Source: Nonomuraea jiangxiensis (lineage in GTDB: Bacteria > Actinomycetota > Actinomycetes > Streptosporangiales > Streptosporangiaceae). Taken from it: DNA of 64,000 nt. The stretch lies in assembly GCF_900099965.1 (NCBI RefSeq), contig NZ_FNDJ01000017.1, forward strand, positions 124,001 through 188,000. The letters are read 5' to 3'. How positions within the stretch are numbered: the stretch's first letter is position 1; each line of letters begins with the position of its first letter. The notes beneath the pieces were generated by a model. That model was not told where the DNA came from. It searched no databases and saw nothing but the letters and a program-made list of their open reading frames with translations. This document shows positions 16,433-23,793 of the stretch, in pieces. Both the position numbers and the translations under genes were made by a program.

Positions 16433-18127
16433 TCAGCCCGCCAGACGGGGCACGATGCCGGTGCTGTGGAGGCGTTCGCGGGCGGCGGAGATGGCCTCGG
16501 TGGTCGTGGTGAACACCTGGCCCGCCCGATCCAGCCGGGCGATCACCCCCAGAGCCTCCAGTGGCTGGTGGTGCCCGTCCGGGATGCCTGAGACGTACAC
16601 CAGGATGCCGCGCCGCTCCAGCCGCCCGATGGCATCGCCCAGCACCAGCGCCCCGCTGGCGTCGATGGTGGTGACCCGGGACATCCGCAGCACCACCACC
16701 GACACGTCGGTCACCTCCGACAGCTCGACCAGCAGCCGATGGGCGGCGGCGAAGAACAGCGGCCCGGCCAGCCGGTAGGTGACGATGTGCTCGGCGAGCA
16801 GGGCGTGCTCGTCCTCCGTGTGATGCGGCTGCAGGTCGTGGCGCAGCGGCTCGGCGTCCAGGCGCGCGTTGCGGGCGATGGCGCGCAGGGCCATCGCCCC
16901 GGCCACGACCAGCCCGACGATGACGGCCAGCACGGTGTCGAGCGTCAGCGTGGCGACGGCCGTCAGCACCAGCACGAGTGCGTCCCCCCGGGTGGAGCGG
17001 AACATGGCCCGGATCGAGTCGACCTCCACCATGCGCACCGACGTGGCGAGCAGCACCCCGGCCAGCGCCGCCAGCGGGACGCTGGAGACGAGCCCGGCGG
17101 CGGTGTAGACGATGGCACCCAGGATCACCGCGTGCGCCAGCGCCGCCAGCCGCGACTGGGCGCCCGACCGCACGTTGATCGCGGTACGCACGGTGGCCCC
17201 CGTGCCGGGCATGCCGCCGAACATCGGGGTGACGAGATTGGCCAGGCCCTGTCCGAACAGCTCCCGATCCGGGTCGTGCCGCCGCCCGCCGATCATGTTG
17301 TCCGAGACGGAGGCCGACAGCAGCGATTCCAGCGCGGCGAGGGCGGCCACCGCGACGGCGGGTGCGAGCAGGACGGGCAGCGCCGAGAGGTCCAGGAATC
17401 CCAGCGACGGCGTGGGCAGCCCGGCGGGCAGGTCGCCGATCCTGGCCAGCGGGAGCCCGGCCAGCTCGGCGGCGATGGTGATGAGGACCACGGCGACCAG
17501 CGAGAACGGCACGTTGGGGCGCACGCTCGCGCCCAGCAGCAGCATCGCGGCCACGACCAGGGTGACGGACATGGCCCACCAGTGCGGCATGGCGAGGAAG
17601 TCGAGCAGCGCGTGCCAGGCCACGACGGCGACCTTCTCGCCGTCGCGGGCGGGCACGCCGAGCGCGTGCGGGACCTGCTGGAGGCCGATCACGCACGCCA
17701 TGCCGACGGTGAAACCCGCGACGACCGGCGCCGGGACCAGCGAGATGTAGCGGCCCGCGCGGGCCAGGGCCAGCAGGATGAGCAGCAGCCCGGCCAGCAC
17801 GCCGACCATGAGCACGCCGGCGGCGCCGTGGTCGCTCATGATCGGCAGGAGGATGACGGTCATCGCCCCGCTGGTGCCGGAGACCTGCACGCGGGATCCG
17901 CCGAACACCGCCGCCAGCGACCCGGCGACCACGGCCGTGGCCAGCCCGGAGGCGGCCCCCATGCCGGAGGAGATGCCGAACCCGAGCGCCAGCGGCAGCG
18001 CGACGATGGCCACCGTGAGGCCGGCGAGCAGGTCCTGGCGGGGGTGGCGGCGCATTTCGGCGAGCGCGGCGCGTTCGGGCAGCAGCGAGCGTATCCGGGC
18101 CCAGCCCAGGGCCAGCGCCCCGGTCAC
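16433..18127 (-). CDS. SulP-family anion permease with STAS domain
   Basis: A 564-aa membrane transporter of the SLC26/SulP class, moving sulfate, bicarbonate or other anions. The N-terminus has the diagnostic DLLAGLTVAIVALPLALGFGISSGMGAASGLATAVVAG and FGGSRVQVSGTSGAMTVILLPI, followed by about ten further hydrophobic segments including GLANLVTPMFGGMPGTGATVRTAIN. The C-terminal 110 residues form a STAS domain (YRLAGPLFFAAAHRLL, VVLRMSRVTTIDASGALVLGDAI). The start is GTG 18127 with AAAGGA 8 bases upstream. No carbonic anhydrase or sulfate-reduction gene is adjacent, so the anion is undetermined. Confidence 0.92.
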   Translation of the reverse strand: MTGALALGWARIRSLLPERAALAEMRRHPRQDLLAGLTVAIVALPLALGFGISSGMGAASGLATAVVAGSLAAVFGGSRVQVSGTSGAMTVILLPIMSDHGAAGVLMVGVLAGLLLILLALARAGRYISLVPAPVVAGFTVGMACVIGLQQVPHALGVPARDGEKVAVVAWHALLDFLAMPHWWAMSVTLVVAAMLLLGASVRPNVPFSLVAVVLITIAAELAGLPLARIGDLPAGLPTPSLGFLDLSALPVLLAPAVAVAALAALESLLSASVSDNMIGGRRHDPDRELFGQGLANLVTPMFGGMPGTGATVRTAINVRSGAQSRLAALAHAVILGAIVYTAAGLVSSVPLAALAGVLLATSVRMVEVDSIRAMFRSTRGDALVLVLTAVATLTLDTVLAVIVGLVVAGAMALRAIARNARLDAEPLRHDLQPHHTEDEHALLAEHIVTYRLAGPLFFAAAHRLLVELSEVTDVSVVVLRMSRVTTIDASGALVLGDAIGRLERRGILVYVSGIPDGHHQPLEALGVIARLDRAGQVFTTTTEAISAARERLHSTGIVPRLAG

Positions 18128-18222
18128 CGATTGTTTCCTTTCAGCTTCGCTCCGTGACCGGATATGCGCGTGAAAGACCCGCTCACCATCACTCCTTCAG
18201 GTAAAGCCAACCCCGCGATGTC

Positions 18223-18247
18223 CCAAATTGCATAACTTTGCAATTGG
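18223..18247. promoter_or_regulatory. Inverted-repeat operator candidate upstream of the SulP permease
   Basis: TTGCATAACTTTGCAA (18228-18243) is a TTGCA-N6-TGCAA palindrome, and the symmetry extends to CCAA...TTGG on the flanks. It lies about 100 bases before the permease start, in an A+T-rich patch. The regulator is unknown; the divergently placed TetR gene has its own different operator. Confidence 0.5.
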
Positions 18248-18340
18248 TGAAGACACGTTCAGACTATCAAAGCGCCAACCGCTCTGACCTGGTGAAACAG
18301 CACCAATCTCACAGGGCGTGAAACGACACCATTGTGCGAA

Positions 18341-18937
18341 TTACCCGGTGGACAACAGCGCGAACGCGCGCTCAGCGGCACGCACCGACTCCGGCTCGAC
18401 CTCCGCCAGCGGCCGGCCCTCGGCCAGCAGCGCCCAGTTGCGTCGCGCCAGGACCCGCTGGGTGGCCAGCACCTGCCCCGCGACCAGCGCGGCGGTCAGG
18501 TCGTCCATCCGCTCGGCGAGCGCCTCGGCCAGGGCCCGCTCGTCCAGCGACATGTGGTGGAACAGCCGCGCCACCAGGCTCGGCGTGCCGAACACCATCC
18601 GGTGGTAGGCCACCACCTCCGGCTCGTCGTTGAGCCCCGTGACCGGATCGTGCCGGGCGAGCCCGTCGAGGAAGTGGCGGCGGAGCGCCTCCAGCGGCGG
18701 CTCGGCCGAGCCCCGCACCACGCGGGCCGCCTCTCCCTGGTGGTCGGCGATCCGGTGCAGGACCAGGTCCTCCTTGGTGGGGAAGTACTTGAACAGCGTC
18801 GGCTTGGACACCCCCGCCACCGCCGCGATCTCCGCCACCGGCACCTCCTCGAAGCCCCGCTCCAGGAAGAGCCGGATGGCCGCCGCCGAGATCGTCTCGT
18901 GCATCCGCCGCCGCTGGAGCTGCCGTAGTCCCGTCAT
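18341..18937 (-). CDS. TetR-family transcriptional regulator
   Basis: A 198-aa repressor. The HTH is MHETISAAAIRLFLERGFEEVPVAEIAAVAGVSKPTLFKYFPTKEDLV, the standard TetR_N pattern with a Phe-Lys-Tyr-Phe recognition helix end. The C-terminal part is a helical ligand-binding domain (MSLDERALAEALAERMDDLTAALVAGQVLATQRVLARRNW). The start could be ATG 18937 or GTG 18943; neither has a strong RBS. It diverges from helR over a 66-base gap that contains a double TTAAC palindrome, so autorepression and control of helR are likely. The inducer is unknown. Confidence 0.92.
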   Translation of the reverse strand: MTGLRQLQRRRMHETISAAAIRLFLERGFEEVPVAEIAAVAGVSKPTLFKYFPTKEDLVLHRIADHQGEAARVVRGSAEPPLEALRRHFLDGLARHDPVTGLNDEPEVVAYHRMVFGTPSLVARLFHHMSLDERALAEALAERMDDLTAALVAGQVLATQRVLARRNWALLAEGRPLAEVEPESVRAAERAFALLSTG

Positions 18938-18952
18938 GAGCACAGCCTAGCA

Positions 18953-18992
18953 AAGTGTTAACCTGGTCAATCTCTTAACCGAGTTAACACTT
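18953..18992. promoter_or_regulatory. Double TetR-type operator between tetR and helR
   Basis: AAGTGTTAAC (18953-18962) and GTTAACACTT (18983-18992) form a perfect 10-bp outer inverted repeat. Inside it are two palindromic half-operators, TTAACCTGGTCAA (18958-18970) and TTAACCGAGTTAA (18975-18987), with centres 17 bases apart. This is the arrangement expected for two TetR dimers on opposite faces. It covers the whole gap up to the helR RBS AGGAGG (18994-18999). Confidence 0.75.
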
Positions 18993-19003
18993 CAGGAGGT
19001 GCC

Positions 19004-21015
19004 ATGGACACGCTCGACGACGAACGGCGGCACGTCGAACGCTGTCGGGCCGGCCTGCGCCGGATGCTCGAAGGCGCGCGGAACAACGTGATCGTCGGTG
19101 AGACCGTGGCCGGCGACCGCTACAGCGCCGAACGCCTCGGCCGCCACCTCAAGAGCCTGGCCAAGGAGCTGGGCGAGGCCCCGGACGGCCCACCGTTCTT
19201 CGGCCGCCTCGACTTCGCCGGGCCCGGCCCCGGGCAGAGCGGGGACGAGCACCGGGGGCGCTCGTACCACATCGGCCGGCGGCACATCAGCGGTGAGCAC
19301 GGCGGCCCGCCCGTGGTGATCGACTGGCGCGCGCCCGTGTCCCGGTCGTTCTACCGGGCCGGCGCCCGCGACCCGCAGGGCGTCGCGGTACGCCGCCGCT
19401 TCGGCTGGTCGGGCACCACCCTGACCGGGTTCGAGGACGAGCGGCTGGAACAGGGCGAGGAGGGCGGGGGCAGGCTGCTGGCCGCCGAGATCGAGCGCCC
19501 CCGCGTCGGCCCCATGCGCGACATCGTCGCCACCATCCAGCCCGAGCAGGACGACCTCGTACGCGCCGGTCTGGAGGTCTCCCTGTGCGTGCAGGGCGCG
19601 CCGGGCACCGGCAAGACGGCGGTCGGCCTGCACCGGGCCGCCTACCTGCTGTACGCGCACCGCGCCCGCCTGGAACGCGGCGGCGTGCTGGTCCTCGGCC
19701 CCAACCGGGCCTTCCTCGGCCACATCTCGGCCGTGCTGCCCGCGCTCGGCGAGCTGGACGTCGAGCAGGCCACCCTGGAACGCCTGCTGGCCACCGTCCA
19801 GGTCACCGCCGTCGACAGCGAGGCGGCGGCGGCCGTCAAACACGACGTACGGATGGCCCGGGTGCTGCGCGAGGCCCTGTACGGGCGGATCCGCAGGCCG
19901 TCGGAGCCCGTCGTGGTGGCCGACGGCTCCTACCGGTGGCGGGTGCCCGAGGACGAGGTGCGCCGCGTGGTGGACGACACCCGCCGCGAGTCCCTGCCGT
20001 ACGGGGTCGGCCGGGAACGGGTGCGGGCCCGGCTCGTCGCCGCCGTCCGGCGCCAGGCCGAGGCCCGCGGGCAGACGGCGAACGCGGCCTGGACCCGCAG
20101 GATGGACCGCGCGGTCATCCCGTTCCTGGACGCCGTCTGGCCCGCCGCCAAACCGGAGGCGGTCCTGTACGAGGTGCTGCGCGACCCGCCGGAGGGCGTG
20201 CTGACCCCGAGGAACGCCGGGCGATCACCTGGACCAGGCCGCCGCGCAGCGTCCGGAGCGCCCGGTGGAGCGCCGCCGACCTGGTGCTGCTCGACGAGGT
20301 GGCCGCGCTGATCGAGCGCCCGCGCGGCTACGGCCACGTCATCGTGGACGAGGCCCAGGACCTGTCCCCCATGGAGTGCCGGGCGGTGGCCAGGCGCAGC
20401 GAGCACGGCTCGCTCACCGTCCTCGGCGACCTGGCCCAGGGCACCACCCCGTGGGCGGCCACCTCCTGGACGGAGCACATGGCCCTGCTGGGCAAGCCGG
20501 ACGGCCGGATCGTGGCCCTGACGACCGGCTTCCGCGTGCCCGCCGCGGTGGTCGAGCTGGCCAACACGCTGCTGGCGGCCCTGGACGCGGACGTCCCCGC
20601 GACCCGCTCGTACCGCACGGACGGCAGGGTCCGGGTGACCCCGGTGACCGCGCTGGACGCCGGGGTGGTCGCGGCGGTACGCGAGGCGCTGGCGTTCGAG
20701 GGCTCCATCGGCGTGATCGCACCGGACGCCGACGTGGACCGCCTCACCACCGCCCTGCGCGACGCGGCCCACCCCGCCGATCCCGCCCCGGCCGCCCCGC
20801 ACCTCGGCGGACGTCTGACCGTTCTGCCCGCCTCGCTGGCCAAGGGCCTGGAATACGACCATGTGATCGTCGCCGAGCCCGCCGCCATCGCGGGCGCCGA
20901 ACGGCGGGGGCTGAACCGCCTCTACGTCGCCCTCACCCGAGCCGTCTCACGCCTTGACGTGGTGCACTCCAGACCCCTCCCGCCACAGCTTTATCTCTCG
21001 GTAGAACCCGTCTGA
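19004..21015 (+). pseudogene. helR: HelR-type RNA polymerase-recycling ATPase gene, frameshifted near 20205
   Basis: The N-terminal part (RGRSYHIGRRHIS, VVIDWRAPVSRSFYRAGARDPQGVAVRRRFGW, GPMRDIVATIQPEQDDLVRAGLEVSLCVQGAPGTGKTAVGLHRAAYL with Walker A) matches HelD/HelR-class UvrD-like ATPases. These pry RNA polymerase off DNA, and HelR forms give rifamycin tolerance. At 20205-20208 a CCCC run lacks one C: restoring it gives EGVLTPEERRAITWTRPPRSVRSARW and joins smoothly to the C-terminal helicase part (HVIVDEAQDLSPMECRAVARRSEHGSLTVLGDLAQGTTPW, TTGFRVPA, LAKGLEYDHVIV) ending at 21015. Corrected length is exactly 670 aa. Without correction the product stops near 20311 without its second RecA domain. 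A sequencing error in the C run is as likely as a real mutation. Confidence 0.87.
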
Positions 21016-21102
21016 AATGGGCAGATGTCCTGGTTCATACGGCTCGACAGAGTCTCCGCATCGGTGTGTGATGTGGTTCTCGTCTTGAGAGGGGAGCCTT
21101 CC

Positions 21103-21417
21103 GTGACCTCTTCGCACGATCCGCCCGAGGGCGAGGATCCGCGCGCCGGCGAGACCCAGTGGTCGCAACCGCCGCCCTATCCACCGCCCTCCCCCTACCG
21201 GCAGCCGAGCGCCCAGGTGCTGTCGATCATCGGGTTCGTCTGCGGCGCGGTGGCACTGCTGTTCGTCCCGATCCTGTTCGGCCTGGCCGGCATCATCCTC
21301 GGCATCGTGGGCCACACGCGGGGCGAACCGCTGGGCAAGTGGGCCGCCGGGACCGCGGGCGTCTGCATGGTCATCGGCGTCCTGCTCGGCATCCTCCTCA
21401 GCGGCTTCCACCCCTGA
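21103..21417 (+). CDS. Small DUF4190-type membrane protein
   Basis: A 104-aa protein with a Pro-rich, hydrophilic N-terminus (SQPPPYPPPSPYRQPSAQ) and two hydrophobic segments separated by a short polar loop: VLSIIGFVCGAVALLFVPILFGLAGIILGIVGHTRGE and WAAGTAGVCMVIGVLLGILLSGF. The G-x-x-x-G-I-x-G-H pattern after the first segment is that of DUF4190 proteins, which are common in actinobacteria and have no known function. GTG 21103 is chosen because GGGGAG (21091-21096) precedes it by 6 bases. Confidence 0.78.
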   Translation: MTSSHDPPEGEDPRAGETQWSQPPPYPPPSPYRQPSAQVLSIIGFVCGAVALLFVPILFGLAGIILGIVGHTRGEPLGKWAAGTAGVCMVIGVLLGILLSGFHP

Positions 21418-21449
21418 CCCGGTGATCTCGGGGCACCGCCGCCGCTCCG

Positions 21450-22628
21450 TCACAAGCCCGGGGTGATGATCTCGGGCCCGGAGTCCGTGACGATGACGCC
21501 GTCCTGGTAGGCGGCGCCGCCGACGGAGGGGATGGCGATCCGGTGCCCGAGGACCAGGCACATCCCCGCCTCGATCCGTTCGCCCGCGCCCGGCCCCTCG
21601 CAGGACACCCAGGGCGGCTCGAACGACAGCCCGAGCCCGTGCCCCCAGGGCCCGGCCTGTCCCTGCGGGGGCAGCCCGTGGTGGGCGGCGAACTCCGAGC
21701 GTTCGAACACCTCCTGGCACCGCCGCGCCATCTCCCCGACCCGCTGTCCCGGCCGGGCCGCCTCGATCCCCGCCAGCGCGCTGTCCCGCACCGCGGCGAG
21801 CAGCCGCCGCTGCTCCGTGGTCGGCTCGGCGCCGACGACCCACGTACGCGCGAGGCCGAACAGGTAGCCGTGCACCGACCCGTACAGGTCGAATCTGAGC
21901 AGGTCGCCCGCGGACAGGCGGCGGCCGGCGCGGTAGGGGGCGGGGTCGCAGGCCGCGTAGGTGTGCGACCGGGCGCCCGAGGAGATGCCCATGCCGTAGT
22001 AGGCGCCGCCCGCGCGGACGATCTCGGCGACGGCCGCCGCCGCCACCTCCGCCTCGGTCGCGCCCGGCACGGCCGCCGCCCACGCGGCCCCCGTCGCCTG
22101 CCCGCCGAGCGCCCCGGAGGCGCGCAGCAGCCGCAGCTCGGCCGCGCTCTTGACGCGGCGCGCGGCCCAGCCCAGCTCGTCGGCGGCGACCAGCTCGTGT
22201 GCCGGCAGCACCGAACGCAACCGGCACCACCACGGCGCGGCCATCGCCGCGCCGCCGACCAGCCCCACCCGGCCCGGCCGCACCGCGCCCCTGAGGTGCT
22301 CGGCGACCGCGGCCACAAGATCGGGCGCGGTACGCAGCGGCGCGGCCGGGGGCGGCTCCCCGACCGCGGCGGAGTCGGTCAGCAGCAGCGCAGGGCCGTC
22401 CACGGGCAGCACCACGGCCGCGTGCCCCCGCGCCTGCCACCGCCCCTGGACGTCGGGGAGGAAGGGCTGGTGCTGGTAGCAGCCCGTGAGGTGGTAGACG
22501 TCGGCGTAGCGGTCCTGCGCCGAGCCGCCGCGCGACCAGGCCACGACGCCCTCCAGCCCCGAGCGGGCGGCCAGCCGGCGCATGGCGGCCTGCCGCTCGT
22601 GATACTCCTCGGCGCCGATCCCCAGCAC
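21450..22628 (-). CDS. M24 (creatinase/aminopeptidase-fold) protein lacking canonical metal ligands
   Basis: A 392-aa protein with an N-terminal creatinase-like domain (GVVAWSRGGSAQDRYADVYHLTG, LLLTDSAAVGEP) and a C-terminal pita-bread domain (VKSAAELRLLRASG, GDLLRFDLYGSVHGYLFGLARTWV, WGHGLGLSFEPPWVS). Xaa-Pro peptidases of this fold bind two metals with Asp, Asp, His, Glu, Glu. The first Asp (FDLYG) and the His (GHGLG) are present. The second Asp is Gly (YLFGLART), the first Glu is Gly (CLVLGHRIAI) and the last Glu is Gln (AYQDGVIV). A metal-free, creatinase-like hydrolase or a non-enzymatic role is therefore more likely than a peptidase. Start is GTG 22628. Confidence 0.8.
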   Translation of the reverse strand: MLGIGAEEYHERQAAMRRLAARSGLEGVVAWSRGGSAQDRYADVYHLTGCYQHQPFLPDVQGRWQARGHAAVVLPVDGPALLLTDSAAVGEPPPAAPLRTAPDLVAAVAEHLRGAVRPGRVGLVGGAAMAAPWWCRLRSVLPAHELVAADELGWAARRVKSAAELRLLRASGALGGQATGAAWAAAVPGATEAEVAAAAVAEIVRAGGAYYGMGISSGARSHTYAACDPAPYRAGRRLSAGDLLRFDLYGSVHGYLFGLARTWVVGAEPTTEQRRLLAAVRDSALAGIEAARPGQRVGEMARRCQEVFERSEFAAHHGLPPQGQAGPWGHGLGLSFEPPWVSCEGPGAGERIEAGMCLVLGHRIAIPSVGGAAYQDGVIVTDSGPEIITPGL

Positions 22629-22694
22629 ACCCGCCCCCTGCCCACCACACCCACCCGATCACCTCACCCCGGGCCTCGCGAGAAGTCCGGCGGG

Positions 22695-22818
22695 GCTCAG
22701 GTGGTGGCGCTCACGTGACGGGCTTAGGTGGCGGGGCTTAGGTGGCGGGGCTCAGGTGATGGGGCTTAGGTGGCGGGGCTCAGGTGATGGGGCTCAGGCG
22801 ACGTGCTCAGGTGGTGGG
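22695..22818 (-). repeat. 14-bp tandem array, nine units, each carrying a stop codon
   Basis: Nine units of 14 bases (two of them 13) of the form GCTCAGGTGGTGGG run from 22695 to 22818. On the leftward strand each contains TGA or TAA at the same place (GCTCA units give TGA, GCTTA units give TAA). The outermost unit supplies the real stop codon of the MerR-family gene (22807-22809). The array lies between that gene and the M24 gene. Confidence 0.92.
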
Positions 22819-23694
22819 GCCGCCGTGGGCGCGTAGGGCCTCGATCAACCAGGCGAAGGCCGGTACGGCGGGTGGTGCCTGCTCGTGGCCGTTGAGCGCC
22901 GCCAGCAGCGCCCAGTAGCGCTCCACCCGGGCGTCGGCCACCGTCTCCAGCCACTCCAGCAGCTCCGCCCGGTCCGCGGCGGGCCCGACGACCAGGTCCA
23001 GCACCCGCCGGCCCGCCAGCGAACCGGGCGCCACCCCGGCCGCCAGCGCCGGCGCGGCCTCGGCCAGGACGCGCGCCCGCAGCTCATAGCCGGGCAGCGG
23101 ACCGGGCCCGCTGAGCGCGATGCGGCGCAGCCGCCGCCTGAAGTCCTCGTCGGCGATCAGCCCGGCCAGCTCCACCCACGCGTCGAGCTGCGCGGGCGAG
23201 GGTGAGTCCGGCAGCTCGCGCATCCACTCCGCGATGACGGTCGCGTCGTCGTCCAGCTCGATCCCGGCGAAGGTCCCGGCCACGAAGTCCTCGACGATCT
23301 CCCGCCGCTCGGTGGCCGACAGCTGGGCGAGTTTGTGCAACATCAGCATCTCCTCGGTCGTAGCGCCGCGTTCGGAGATCAGGCTCAGCACGGCCCGGCG
23401 CGCCCGCAGCGCCCGCATCTCGGCGTCCACGGCCCGCACCTGCACCCGCGCCACCTCGGCCACGGTGACCCGCCGCGCCAGGATCCGCTGCACGGCCTCC
23501 AGCCCGATGCCCAGCTCGCGCAGCATGCGCACCAGGTCGAGGCGGGCCGCGGCGGCCTCGTCGTACAGGCGGTAGCCGCCGGCGGACCGGCCGGTCTCCG
23601 GCAGCACGCCGCTGTCGGACCAGAACCGGATCGTTCGCACCGGCAGGCCCGTACGCCGGGCCAGCTCGCCGATCGTGTAGAGCCTTTCACTCAC
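22807..23694 (-). CDS. MerR-family transcriptional regulator
   Basis: A 295-aa regulator. The N-terminal winged helix LYTIGELARRTGLPVRTIRFWSDSGVLPETGRSAGGYRLYDEAAAARLDLVRMLRELGIGLEAVQRIL is a textbook MerR domain that bends suboptimally spaced promoters. The remaining about 190 residues are an unassigned helical effector domain without the cysteines of metal sensors. GTG 23694 is taken as start because the MerR domain begins right after it; the frame is open further upstream without support. Its stop codon is part of the 14-bp array, and no target gene is apparent nearby. Confidence 0.88.
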   Translation of the reverse strand: MSERLYTIGELARRTGLPVRTIRFWSDSGVLPETGRSAGGYRLYDEAAAARLDLVRMLRELGIGLEAVQRILARRVTVAEVARVQVRAVDAEMRALRARRAVLSLISERGATTEEMLMLHKLAQLSATERREIVEDFVAGTFAGIELDDDATVIAEWMRELPDSPSPAQLDAWVELAGLIADEDFRRRLRRIALSGPGPLPGYELRARVLAEAAPALAAGVAPGSLAGRRVLDLVVGPAADRAELLEWLETVADARVERYWALLAALNGHEQAPPAVPAFAWLIEALRAHGGPTT

Positions 23695-23793
23695 GGCCCG
23701 AAGCCTGCACCTTCCACCCGCTGGAGACTCAAGCCCGCCCTTGGTGAACCCCAGCCCCACTTCCCAACCCGGAGCCGCCGGCGGCTCCGGCCG

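Noticed and set aside
21450..22628. Calling the M24 gene an Xaa-Pro aminopeptidase
   Set aside because: Three of five metal ligands are replaced, so the activity is not supported even though the fold is.
22695..22818. CRISPR array
   Set aside because: Units are directly adjacent with no spacers, 14 bases long, and no cas gene is present; the same applies to the arrays at 3694, 41556, 42388, 43529 and 46021.
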